The notes below the pieces were generated by a model that searched no databases, had not been told where the DNA came from, and worked only from the letters and a program-made list of their open reading frames with translations. A program made the translations under genes and the position numbers. DNA of 64,000 nt from Ornithodoros turicata (lineage: Eukaryota > Arthropoda > Arachnida > Ixodida > Argasidae), in contig NC_088201.1 of assembly GCF_037126465.1 (NCBI RefSeq), forward strand, positions 132,708,052 to 132,772,051. The letters are read 5' to 3'. This document shows, piece after piece, positions 12,201-23,688 of this stretch (positions within the stretch are counted from its first letter, which is position 1; the number at the start of each line of letters is the position of its first letter).

Positions 12201-15200
12201 CCTACATTTGACCATGTATTTTTTATTTTGCAGACCCCTCCGCTATGCCACTTCCCTGTCTCCCGACGTCTTTTTCACCATCAGAGCCAATCTTGCGATT
12301 ACTTCCCATATCTCTAGAGGTAAGTAAATTGTGTCCTCTTATTGCCCCATCTCTGAAGAGGTGCCCCATTAAAATTCACTCCATTCCACCATGTATTTTT
12401 TATTTTGCGGACCCTTTCCCTATGCCACTTCACTGTCTCTGACGTTTTTTCACCGTCAGAGCCAATCTTGCGATAACTTCCCATATCTCTACAGCCAAGT
12501 AAGTTGTGTCCTCTTATTGTCTCATCTCTCAAAAGGTGCACCACTAAGATTCCATACATTTGACCATGTATTTTTTATTTTGCAGACCCCTCCGCTATGC
12601 CACTCCCCTGTCTCCCGACGTCTTTTTCACCATCAGAGCCAATCTTGCGATTACTTCCCATATCTCTAGAGGTAAGTAAGTAAATTGTGTCCTCTTATTG
12701 CCCCATCTCTCAAGAGGTGCCCCATTAAAATTCACTCCATTCCACCATGTATTTTTTATTTTGCGGACCCTTTCCCTATGCCACTTCACTGTCTCGGACG
12801 TTTTTTCACCGTCAGAGCCAATCTTGCGATAACTTCCCATATCTCTACAGCCAAGTAAGTTGTGTCCTCTTATTGTCTCATCTCTCAAAAGGTGCACCAC
12901 TAAGATTCCCTACATTTGACCATGTATTTTTTATTTTGCAGACCCCTCCGCTATGCCACTCCCCTGTCTCCCGACGTCTTTTTCACCATCAGAGCCAATC
13001 TTGCGATTACTTCCCATATCTCTAGAGGTAACTAAGTAAATTGTGTCCTCTTATTGCCCCATCTCTCAAGAGGTGCCCCATTAAAATTCACTCCATTCCA
13101 CCATGTATTTTTTATTTTGCGGACCCTTTCCCTATGCCACTTCACTGTCTCTGACGTTTTTTCACCGTCAGAGCCAATCTTGCGATAACTTCCCATATCT
13201 CTACAGCCAAGTAAGTTGTGTCCTCTTATTGTCTCATCTCTCAAAAGGTGCACCACTAAGATTCCCTACATTTGACCATGTATTTTTTATTTTGCAGACC
13301 CCTCCGCTATGCCACTCCCCTGTCTCCCGACGTCTTTTTCACCATCAGAGCCAATCTTGCGATTACTTCCCATATCTCTAGAGGTAAGTAAGTAAATTGT
13401 GTCCTCTTATTGCCCCATCTCTCAAGAGGTGCCCCATTAAAATTCACTCCATTCCACCATGTATTTTTTATTTTGCGGACCCTTTCCCTATGCCACTTCA
13501 CTGTCTCGGACGTTTTTTCACCGTCAGAGCCAATCTTGCGATAACTTCCCATATCTCTACAGCCAAGTAAGTTGTGTCCTCTTATTGTCTCATCTCTCAA
13601 AAGGTACACCACTAAGATTCCATACATTTGACCATGTATTTTTTATTTTGCAGACCCCTCCGCTATGCCACTCCCCTGTCTCCCGACGTCTTTTTCACCA
13701 TCAGAGCCAATCTTGCGATTACTTCCCATATCTCTAGAGGTAAGTAAGTAAATTGTGTCCTCTTATTGCCCCATCTCTCAAGAGGTGCCCCATTAAAATT
13801 CACTCCATTCCACCATGTATTTTTTATTTTGCGGACCCTTTCCCTATGCCACTTCACTGTCTCGGACGTTTTTTCACCGTCAGAGCCAATCTTGCGATAA
13901 CTTCCCATATCTCTACAGCCAAGTAAGTTGTGTCCTCTTATTGTCTCATCTCTCAAAAGGTGCACCACTAAGATTCCCTACATTTGACCATGTATTTTTT
14001 ATTTTGCAGACCCCTCCGCTATGCCACTCCCCTGTCTCCCGACGTCTTTTTCACCATCAGAGCCAATCTTGCGATTACTTTCCATATCTCTAGAGGTAAG
14101 TAAGTAAATTGTGTCCTCTTATTGCCCCATCTCTCAAGAGGTGCCCCATTAAAATTCACTCCATTCCACCATGTATTTTTTATTTTGCGGACCCTTTCCC
14201 TATGCCACTTCACTGTCTCGGACGTTTTTTCACCGTCAGAGCCAATCTTGCGATAACTTCCCATATCTCTACAGCCAAGTAAGCTGTGTCCTCTTATTGT
14301 CTCATCTCTCAAAAGGTGCACCACTAAGATTCCCTACATTTGACCATGTATTTTTTATTTTGCAGACCCCTCCGCTATGCCACTTCCCTGTCTCCCGACG
14401 TCTTTTTCACCATCAGAGCCAATCTTGCGATTACTTCCCATATCTCTAGAGGTAAGTAAATTGTGTCCTCTTATTGCCCCATCTCTGAAGAGGTGCCCCA
14501 TTAAAATTCACTCCATTCCACCATGTATTTTTTATTTTGCGGACCCTTTCCCTATGCCACTTCACTGTCTCTGACGTTTTTTCACCGTCAGAGCCAATCT
14601 TGCGATAACTTCCCATATCTCTACAGCCAAGTAAGTTGTGTCCTCTTATTGTCTCATCTCTCAAAAGGTGCACCACTAAGATTCCATACATTTGACCATG
14701 TATTTTTTATTTTGCAGACCCCTCCGCTATGCCACTCCCCTGTCTCCCGACGTCTTTTTCACCATCAGAGCCAATCTTGCGATTACTTCCCATATCTCTA
14801 GAGGTAAGTAAGTAAATTGTGTCCTCTTATTGCCCCATCTCTCAAGAGGTGCCCCATTAAAATTCACTCCATTCCACCATGTATTTTTTATTTTGCGGAC
14901 CCTTTCCCTATGCCACTTCACTGTCTCGGACGTTTTTTCACCGTCAGAGCCAATCTTGCGATAACTTCCCATATCTCTACAGCCAAGTAAGTTGTGTCCT
15001 CTTATTGTCTCATCTCTCAAAAGGTGCACCACTAAGATTCCCTACATTTGACCATGTATTTTTTATTTTGCAGACCCCTCCACTATGCCACTCCCCTGTC
15101 TCCCGACGTCTTTTTCACCATCAGAGCCAATCTTGCGATTACTTCCCATATCTCTAGAGGTAAGTAAGTAAATTGTGTCCTCTTATTGCCCCATCTCTCA

Positions 15201-15973
15201 AGAGGTGCCCCATTAAAATTCACTCCATTCCACCATGTATTTTTTATTTTGCGGACCCTTTCCCTATGCCACTTCACTGTCTCGGACGTTTTTTCACCGT
15301 CAGAGCCAATCTTGCGATAACTTCCCATATCTCTAGGCCAAGTAAGTTGTGTCCTCTTATTGCCCCACTAAGATTCCCTCCATTTCACCATGTATTTTTT
15401 ATTTTGCAGACCCCTCCACTATGCCACTCCCCTGTTCTAGACGTGTTTTTCGCCGTCATAGCCAATTTTGCGATGACTTCCCATATCTCTACAGCCAAGT
15501 AAGTTGTGTCCTCTTATCAGTGGCGTAGCCACGGGGGGCTAGGTGGGGCCCGAGCCCTCCCTACCTGCCACTGACCGACCCATGCAAATCCGAGGAGAAA
15601 ATAATATATGGGGGGGGGGGACCAGTGTGACGATCGCGAAAGTTCTTACAGTTCATGGCGTCTATCTAAGCGGCACACTTGAATGGTTTCCAAAGTATGA
15701 GCTTTTCAAAATCCTTTGAATCTCGTGACACCACCTCATTGGACATCACAGTATCATCGTATTGTGAATGTCCAAATCAATTATTTTCGTTCTTTTTTTT
15801 TTCAACTGCATGCTGCGGTGTGCACAAGCATTGTGTGTTGTCGCACCCAGGATCAGCGGGGGTGGGAGGGGGGTGGGTTTTCGTATAGAGCCCCCCCTAC
15901 CTTGGAGGTCTGGCTACGCCACTGCCTCTTATTGCCCCATCTCTCAAGAGGTGCACCACTAAGATTCCCTCCA
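6217..15973. repeat. 356-bp tandem satellite array with dimeric units
   Basis: About 26 head-to-tail units run from here to the BEL/Pao junction, with the tail interrupted by a MITE at 15518-15924. Equivalent points fall at 6347, 6703, 7059 and so on, 356 bp apart, with three 352-bp steps (8483 to 8835, 12039 to 12391, 14171 to 14523) caused by loss of one TAAG. Each unit is two related halves of about 175 and 181 bp. Units carry diagnostic variants, and blocks of variants recur in order, so the array has higher-order structure. Edge units (15330-15520 and 15925-15973) are diverged. The 92- and 101-codon frames on both strands are products of the repeat and are not counted as genes. Confidence 0.95.
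15518..15924. mobile_element. 407-bp hAT-type MITE
   Basis: The ends are CAGTGGCGTAGCCA and its reverse complement. The element is flanked by the perfect 8-bp direct repeat CCTCTTAT (15510-15517 and 15925-15932), which is satellite sequence. Eight-bp duplications and CAGTGGCG-type termini are typical of hAT elements. It carries a G run near 15610-15620 and no transposase. Confidence 0.88.
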
Positions 15974-16593
15974 GACCGTCACTTGGTTCTACTTCAGGAA
16001 GCTGGAGAACATGTTGCTGATGTCGTATCGTTCCCAGGCATACCGCAGTGAAGGGAATTTCGGTCCTCATTGGGTCGGATCAAATGTGGAAATTGCTGAA
16101 AGGAGAGATCCAACGTTACGGATCAAACGATGAAATCGTTGCCATCAACTCCAAACCAGGATGGACAGTTCCCTTCGGAACGACCACGACTCCTTTCCTC
16201 CTGGCTGCAACGCTGCATCACCGCTTTCGTCACATCACTGACGATCTAAGGGACACCGCAAGCGACTTGTTATCCTCATTTTACGTGGACGACCTGGTAA
16301 CAGGAGCTGATAACGTCGAACAAGCCACGAGGATGCATCGTCAGGCTTTGGCAATCATTGAACAGGCTGGAATGCGCCTGAGGAAATGGGCATCGAATGA
16401 ACCCCGGTTACAGTCTGTGTTCAAAAAGGGTGAGACTGACGAGTCGATACATCACAAGGTACTTGGAATTCCTTGGAATACCAAAACTGACAGCTTGATG
16501 CCTAATTTGGAAACCGTAAAAACGTTTGTGGCAACTTCACCAGTAACCAAAAGGAACATACTCCAAGGCACCGCGAGACTGTTTGACCCTTAG
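15974..16593 (+). pseudogene. BEL/Pao pol, protease-RT part, internally deleted
   Basis: The frame reads from a segment typical of the BEL/Pao protease-RT linker (VLIGSDQMWKLLKG, then NSKPGWTV) directly into the later RT region (PFLLAATLHH and the active-site motif SFYVDDLVTG). The intervening fingers and first palm motif are missing, so a large internal deletion is inferred. An in-frame TAG at 16591-16593 follows LFDP. The element lies immediately right of the satellite, and no 5' LTR, gag or full protease is visible. Confidence 0.85.
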
Positions 16594-17079
16594 GGATTCC
16601 TCAGTCCATTTACGTTCAGGGCCCGATCCATGTTTCAAGACCTATGGAAGAAAAAGGTTGGATGGGACGAAGATATCCCATGTGATGCTCAGCAGAAGTG
16701 GATCGAATGGCGTAATGAAGGGTCTACATTATCAGCACTAGAGTTTCCCCATTGCGTCGTTCCAGCGAATGCATCTGCGTTTCAAATGCATATATTTTGT
16801 GATGCCAGTCCTTTTGGTTACGGGGCTGTGGCTTACCTGAGAACCGCAAACACAAAGGGCGAGATTTCAACGCATTTATTACTCTCAAAAATTTGTCTAG
16901 CACCTATCAAGCAGCTCTCTCTTCCTGGACTAGAGCTTGTTGGAATGCTTATCGGAGCGAGAATGCTCACTTACCTGCAAAGAACACTGTATAAATTCCA
17001 GTTCGACTATTTTATGTGGACCGACTCCATGATCGCATTGTGGTGGATACGACGCTGGCCAACCGAATGGAAAGTGTTT
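16594..17079 (+). pseudogene. BEL/Pao pol, RNase H part, interrupted
   Basis: This continues in the same frame after the TAG. It shows RNase H features: IFCDASPFGYGAVAY, then LPGLELVGMLIGAR, then WTDSMIALWWI. The domain is broken after WKVF by the 2.46 kb element at 17080. Its remaining C-terminal part resumes at 19538 with SNRVKEIQRLTEI. Confidence 0.85.
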
Positions 17080-19537
17080 CCCAGGCAAAAATCTGGAGTG
17101 GGACCACTTCAAAGTGGTTTATTGGACAGGTCCCACTTTGAGTGTGGGACCACTTAGTGACTGGGACCAGTTGAAAGTGGAACCAGCTTCACGATGGTCC
17201 CACTTGAAGTGGAACCAGTGGAATTGACCCAGTGGTCCCCTCTGCTAAGTGGTCCGGGATCCGGCTACTTAGCAGCTGGGACCACTGAATGCATGACCGA
17301 AAATAATGCGTAGAAATGCACATATTGCTCAAGTAATTACCGTTTATTCTGCTAAAAGCATACACTGAGCAGAAAGAAATAATCAATACATCTCTACATT
17401 TACATACCACGTAGTATAAGTCTGATCACTCACTGTGTCTAGACAAAGCATATGCCTGACTGTGCGATGCACTCACGGACCACAGGGAGCTTTCGTTCGT
17501 TGGCCACCTCACATCTTGTATTTTCTTAGAGAAGATGACACAACACTCCTGTTTTCCATGCAGGTCGCGACATACACCCCATTCCTCTTCACCGTACGTT
17601 CGGAATCTTCTTATCCTGTTTCTCTTCAAGTTCCTCCGAAGTTTCTAAAATGAAACATCTAATTAATAGTAATCAAAACATCACGGTCATCACTCATACC
17701 TGCAAACATTCGCGACGTGCAGTCCGATTGGCGTTTCACAGTGCGTTCTTGCCTCTACGCCGTTTACGTATTCTTGGCGTCAAAACTCTTCCGGGAAATC
17801 GACATTGTGTTGCACAGGAGCCATTGTCTTACAAAGCGCACTGAAACACACGTAAATACTGCACAGGAGATACACCATCACCATCCTTGCGACTGTTACT
17901 GAAGACAAAACCAACTTGCCGCGACGCCAGTCCTCCTCAGGTACCCGCGGACGCGGCTGTAGAGTATGTACCACTGCGCCCATACACCATGTTGCAAGCC
18001 CATTGGCCTAGACTGTGCGCACGCTCCGATTGGTCGAGAACGTTTTGAAATCGCATTTTGTAGCGCGCATGTGCGTACAGCGTCTCGGCCGTTTCAGCAT
18101 AGTTTCGAAATAGCATGGCCGGCATGTCGTCCTCCTGTGTTCGGTGGTGTCAATCGACAGAACAGTTTGCAGAAATATGTTCGCTGATTTATTCGTGCGT
18201 TATTGTGAGTCTACGCGTGCTGTGCTGTTCCTGGACACAACTATTATCCCACGAACAATTTGTCAACTGCGGTACCGGAATGCTTCATGAGTTGGAGCGT
18301 GAAGAAAACGTTCGGGCGCCGTTGGATTTCGAGGACTGTCAACAAACACAGGATTACGTGCCACAGAAGCGCTTTTCGATTCGCTATAATGGATGCACCG
18401 CAGGCAGCGAAAAAAGATACTCATCATGAAATGGTACGCACTCATGAGACTGGCTCTCGGTATTAGGAGTTGAACGGTGTGTTCGTTCTGCTTCATGTTC
18501 GAACTTTGTCCCAGTGTGTCAGCAACGCAGTGGGTTTTGTACGCACAGGACACCCATGTATCAGATCTTTGAATTAGTGCTTTGTATCAAATAAATCTTT
18601 ATTTTACCCCAAAATCGCTTTAGTTATTTTGAATACCGAGTAACGGCGGCAGGCATGAAATCCAGTAGAAGTCGATGGTAGCCAGGACCGACCGAAAGGC
18701 CAGCCAGCATGGGGGCTCCTGATTGGCCGACTGGCTGTGCATAATATCCACCACGTTGCAATTTCATTGGTCGTCTGCCCAGTGTTGTGTGAATTATCTC
18801 AAACTATGGGCTCTATGGGGAGCTGTTGGAGCCTGGCGACGCGTCGAAGTTCAAAGTTCTAACCGGTTCTAACTGCCACCTGCCACTCTCGCCCTCTCGC
18901 TCCGTCGCTCGCCTCTCGCTCTCTCCTCTCCCTCTCGGCTCTCGCCGTTTGAAGTTTGAATTGCCGTGGCGTCTTCACATTGCATCAGCCTCTGCAATTA
19001 CATTTTCTTTTTTTGTTGTTGTCTTTCTTCTAATATTTAGCTTAATTTTTGTTGTTGTTGAGATGTATTTTTTTACATTTCCCTGGTACTTAATATGTTA
19101 TGATATTCACCTCAGATGAGAATGTGCACGAATTGGAGTTACAACATTCGCAGACGCGCGCACCTGGATAAACAGCAATAAAAAGAGACCATGCCTGTGC
19201 TAAAATAGATCAGAGTAATATATCAAACAAAACATGGCAAGTGTGGACAAGATGAAATCTCAAAGGGGGAAGCTGGGAAGCTGCCCAACTTGGAGTCTCA
19301 GCGACCATTCTGGGAACAAAATGGTACCTGTGAGGCTCCAGCTGGAACTTCTGGAACCATCTGAGACCAGAGTGGTACCACTGATGTCACCAAAGTGGAA
19401 CCAGCCACCCCACTTGGGAATCCAGCTGGGACCATCCACATTCAACTGGAACCATTCCGGGACCACCAAACATCCAACTGGAACCAGTCCAGATTCAACT
19501 GGAACCATTCTGGGACCAGTCCAGATTTTCGCCTGGG
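17080..19537. mobile_element. 2.46 kb DNA element with GGAACCA/GGGACCA ends
   Basis: The termini CCCAGGCAAAAATCTGGA (17080-17097) and its reverse complement (19520-19537) match at 17 of 18 positions. Both ends contain arrays of GGGACCA/GGAACCA and their complement (17100-17300 and 19320-19530). It splits the BEL RNase H reading frame. The flanks suggest only a 2-bp TT duplication. No transposase is recognised in its interior, which is itself interrupted by the 0.9 kb element copy 2. A CT-rich stretch lies at 18880-18950. Confidence 0.75.
17928..18835 (+). mobile_element. 0.9 kb mobile element, copy 2 (nested)
   Basis: This 908-bp copy matches 5158-6045. It is flanked by the perfect 7-bp direct repeat GCGACGC (17921-17927 and 18836-18842). 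It differs from copy 1 by small indels, such as a short insertion near 18183-18204. Because it lies inside the 2.46 kb element, which lies inside the BEL relic, it is the youngest of the three layers here. Confidence 0.8.
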
Positions 19538-21250
19538 TTGTCAGCAATCGAGTAAAAGAAATCCAACGTCTCACCGAAATATTGCATTGGGCACACTGCC
19601 CTGGGACCGAAAACCCAGCCGACCACTTGACAAGAGGCATTACTGCGCTAAAACTGATTAGCAGTGAATGCTGGTGGCATGGGCCTAAGTGGCTAGCCGG
19701 AGACTGTGAGTGCTGGCCGAACAATTTCCTCGAACAGGATCCACGAACGGATGAGGAACGCCTACAATGTCAGACATTACTGCAAGTGGCGTTGCAACAA
19801 GGGTCGTCAATTCTTGATTTGGATGCATTCAGCAAGTATTCCCATGTTTTGCGAACGACTGCCTGGATTCTTCGATTCCTTACAAATTGTCGGCATCATG
19901 AAGAACGGCTCATGGGTCCCTTGTCTACAGACGAACTACTTCATGCGGAAACGTACTGGGTACGTACTTCGCAGGCCGCAACGTATCCAGATGAAGTTTA
20001 TTCATTGAGGGAGAAGCTGGAATTTCCCAAGAACTCGAAGATCGCAAATTTGCAGCCGTTTCTGGATGCAACTGGAGTTCTCCGACTTATGGGTCGGCTT
20101 CACTATGCGGATGAAGTAGAACAAGTCAAGCATCCCATCATCATTTCGAAGGAGCACTGCCAGGCACACCTTATAGCGTCTGCTTCACACCACCGCACAC
20201 TACACGGAGGACTCCAGGACACCATGAACGACCTTATGGAGAAATGGTAGATTCCCCAAGCTAGACAATTTGTGAAGACTGTGATCTTCCGCTGCCCAAC
20301 GTGCAAACGCTTCCGACTTCAGCCAGCGAGAGCACCTACTGCTCCGTTCCTGCAGAGCGAGTAACCACCATTCTTCCGTTTGAAGTGGCAGGAGTAGACT
20401 TTGTCGACCCAGTTTTTGTAAAAACCGATGACGGATCAAAGAGATCTTATATCTCATTGTTTACTTGTGACGTTACCAGGGCGGTACATTTCGAACTAAT
20501 CAGCAACCTCGGAGCCAACGCATTTCTTCTTGCATTCAGGAGATTTGTGTCCCGTCGTGGATTACCCTCGGTGATGTACTAAGATAATGCCTCAACATTT
20601 AAAAGGGCCGCGAAAGATATCCATAAGTTAGGGAGTCTAATACGGCGAGACGACGTGCATAATTATATGACCACAACTATGATCAGCTGGAGGTTCATGC
20701 CGGAAAGAGCAGCGTGGTGGGGCGGGTTTTGGGAGAGACTCGTTGGGACCCTTAAACATGCTCTAAGACGAGTCATCGGAAAGCAGTCGTTGACAATCGA
20801 AGAAATGGAAACGGTGCTAGCCGAAGCAGCAGTAAACTCACGGCCCATCACGTACTTGCATTCTTCACCCAACGAGCCTGCTGCTCTAACACCAGCGCAC
20901 CTCCTAGTTGGAAAACGCCTGATTGCCTTGCCATCTTCGAAACGACCAGACCAAACCAGATCAACTACAGAAGTGCTTTCGCGAAGGTGGGTGCACCAGC
21001 AAAGGATAGCTGACCACTTTTGGAAACGTTGGCACAAGGACTATCTGTTGCGATCGGCCCATGTATCACGTACCACGCCTTCTCATTCCATGAAAGAAGG
21101 CGATCTTGTACTCGTTCATGAAGAACGAACACCGAGGCAAGTTTGGAAAACAGCACGGATTGTGAAGTTTCATTGAGGAAGAGATGGAGAGAACAGGTCA
21201 TGTTCCATCAAGCTGCCATCAGGTAACATCACAAGACGACCTGTACAGCA
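19538..21250 (+). pseudogene. BEL/Pao pol, RNase H end, integrase and DUF5641 region
   Basis: This resumes the RNase H end (HWAHCPGTENPADHLTRG), then the BEL linker, an integrase zinc region (HHRTLHGG, then CPTCKR) and the integrase core. The core shows D in VAGVDFVDP, D in DNASTFK and E in FWERLVGTLK. A DUF5641-type C-terminus follows (RRWVHQQRIADHFWKRW, then GDLVLVHEE). Breaks are a TAG at 20248-20250, a frameshift near 20340-20360, a TAA at 20580-20582 directly before the second catalytic Asp, and a TGA near 21174. Confidence 0.88.
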
Positions 21251-21299
21251 GCTGTACCCATTCGAGTGTCATCTCCAATGTGCTAGTGACGCCCATTCC

Positions 21300-21319
21300 G
21301 GGGGGGGGGGGGGGGAGGA
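21300..21319 (+). promoter_or_regulatory. Polypurine tract of the BEL/Pao element
   Basis: A run of 16 G followed by AGGA lies just after the DUF5641 region and before TGTTGCAGAATG. Purine tracts of this kind prime plus-strand DNA synthesis next to the 3' LTR. Confidence 0.55.
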
Positions 21320-21700
21320 TGTTGCAGAATGAGACCTGCAGCGCGAACCATACTTGGTTTAGATTTCATGGATTGAAAGACGACGATGTTGTTTGGACCT
21401 TTCGGGGTTTTGTTTCTTTGTATTTGAGTGTTGTAACTCGTGAACGACGAGGAAAAAAAACTAATTTTGGAATTTTGGAACGTCTGGTTAGAGTCCTTTT
21501 CTCTAGCTCATCGAATGTCCTGTGTCACTCTGATACAAACGATATCCAGTTAGTAGCTATCCATCTGACCAAGGGCTCTCATGGGTGGAGGCAGTTCTTC
21601 TTGTGTTTGCCAACTCTTCTTGGGTGCCTTCGTGTTTCGTTTCATTTTGACTTTCACTGAGGATGCACCATATCATTGACATTTTTTGGTCTTGCAACCA
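21320..21700 (+). mobile_element. Putative 3' LTR of the BEL/Pao element, right end uncertain
   Basis: It begins TGTTGCAGAATG directly after the polypurine tract, as an LTR should. With no 5' LTR in the window, its right boundary cannot be set. The open frame at 21184-21660 crosses this region and is not considered a gene. Confidence 0.4.
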
Positions 21701-23200
21701 GTCTCTTGTTTAAGACTTTCCGCGAACACCACTTGCATGGTTCAGAGGATACAGCCTGCAGGTATGTGGAGAAGTTCACAGGAATCTTAGTTGATATTTA
21801 TGCAACATGACACATATGTTGCTCGCTGTTTGGTTTCCCTGGCTTTCACATGGGCTTCCCCTAACATGACCACATGGTTCTGCTCTCATTGATGTTGGTC
21901 ATTTATGACGGGGCACAGTCTAATTATGCGGTCTTCCCTCCTGTCATTTCGGGTGTTTGTAGCTATCGGACCTTTTCATTTCATCACCACTCATCACAGC
22001 TGTCACCGGCCCAGGTGATGTCGGGCCACAGGTAATTTTCTTTCAACTGCATAAATCGACAAGAGGTTAACATTCATTCCGTTTCTACGCACTTTCTTCA
22101 CTCATTCACTTACACAAGCTCTTCACAGAACTGTATTCTCATTCTTCCAGGAGTCACATTGAGTGCAGGTTTTCAGGTGTCTAGGTCGAGGTTTTCTCCC
22201 ACTCGTCTTTTGCGCTGCCGCAACGATAATATACATTGTTGTTATTCATACACGACTTTTGGACTATCATCACAGTTACCCTTCTTTCACTGGCTTGCAG
22301 GAGGCTAGTCCTGGCAGGGGCCACTCTTTCACATACACACACATACAAAAGAAAAAAAAGGAACAAACCACTGGCTTGTGTACTTCGGATCATCAACAGG
22401 GGCCCTTCTTTATCACAGGGTGCTTAGAGCATTAACTTTTGCAGCGACTGGCTGCCATAGAGGTTGCCATGTCTTGCGGTAATGCAGGCATGTCTTGGGG
22501 TTCTCTCATTCTCAATGAGCGGCTTTTTAGCAACTGTTCACCATCACTGGCTTTGGGGCTTTATGCCAAGCCAGATGCCCCCCTTTTATTTCTTGCAGGC
22601 TCGCACCATTCATTCAGAGTGAAAGCAAGTTTACGAGAAATGTTTACCTCTGGTGCGACCTATTCAGTTGTTCATCTCTGCAGTATATCTCTGCTCATGT
22701 GAGAAGGAGATTATTGTGAAAAGGTAGTTGTAACCTGAGATTGAAGACCTTGCATAAAGAACATACATACTTCATAGGGTGCGTGAGCCACTGGGCTTGA
22801 AGTTGCATTGAAGGCAGTTGGCTTCTGCATGATGGCACCTTTGCAGCCTTTTCATGTTGGTGAAAAACAGCCATAGTAATGGTGCGCTAGTCCATTGTGC
22901 ACAAAGACCAATTGAGGATGTGCATCTTGTACTGCAGTGATGCCTGCACGCTGTCGTATCTCGTAAGCCTTATTCTGTTTCAATATTGTAGCCTCTTGCA
23001 GCCATATCCATGCATTTCTACGGAGGGCTTGAGAGATCTTCCTTATGTCCTCGCATAGTGTTCGCTTTGTAGACTTCCACTGTCTTTGCGATGCAGTACA
23101 GTGCGAGAAATTTTGAGCATCATCTTCTATCACTCAAAGTAAGGTTTTTCTTGCAAAGTTTCAAAATAAGGTTTTCCTTTTTAAAGCTTTGTCATACCAA
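21701..23200. other. No recognised gene
   Basis: It contains a minus-strand frame at 22852-23133 (93 codons) with no domain I recognise. Several pyrimidine-rich stretches end in CAG and could be mistaken for splice acceptors. I see no supported exon. Confidence 0.4.
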
Positions 23201-23203
23201 CAG

Positions 23204-23660
23204 CAGGGTGTGCTACAGCTGCGCCAATTGCGCAATTTTGATACAAGGTTGATTTCTTGCGCCATCGTGCGCCGAAAACGTGAAATCGGCGGAAATTGCG
23301 CCATAAGAGCAAAAGTCGAAAGCTCTCAGCTGGGTGCACCCCTATGGAGGCCCGGCGGCGGCGGCGGGGCCGCCGAGCTGATCTCTTTTTTTCGAATGCA
23401 AACAACTCAGGGAAAAGGTCTGCCTCGGCCAAATCTCGTTGTTTACCTCTTTTTTTCGCCGTGGGTTCGAATAATGCTCATATGCAGAGTGCTGCACCGA
23501 ATATAAAAACAAAAGAGGGTGAACCATTGCAGAACATAAGACCAAAAAGTTCCGTTTAAACCAGAGAGATTTTAGAGCGTTTTTGGTCGAAAAGCAGACT
23601 TTGCACCGAATTACCACGTTGGCGGCGTGCAGACGTTTTGGGCCGGCGGCGGCGCGCACC
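23204..23660 (+). mobile_element. hAT-like terminus with TGCGCCA motifs
   Basis: CAGGGTGTGCTACAG resembles the CAGGGGTGCTACGGG end found inverted at 26097-26111. It is followed by repeated TGCGCCA/TTGCGC motifs (23214-23315) and a GC-rich GGCGGC stretch (23352-23375). Both ends abut CAACAG, but the subterminal motifs differ, so I do not claim that they bound one element. Confidence 0.35.
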
Positions 23661-23688
23661 TCTACCCTCTACCAGAGCCGTATATTAA

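Noticed and set aside
6347..15502. Repeated 92-codon (plus) and 74-106-codon (minus) open frames as a tandem gene family
   Set aside because: They are open on both strands at once, recur exactly with the satellite period, and have no domain. They are frames of a tandem repeat.
6217..15510. CRISPR-like array
   Set aside because: Units are 356 bp with no repeat-spacer alternation, and the DNA is eukaryotic.
19234..19530. First third of the 338-codon plus frame as part of BEL pol
   Set aside because: This part is the GGAACCA-rich end of the inserted element. BEL sequence resumes only at 19538.
21184..21660. 158-codon frame after BEL pol as a host gene
   Set aside because: It runs through the poly-G polypurine tract and the putative LTR.
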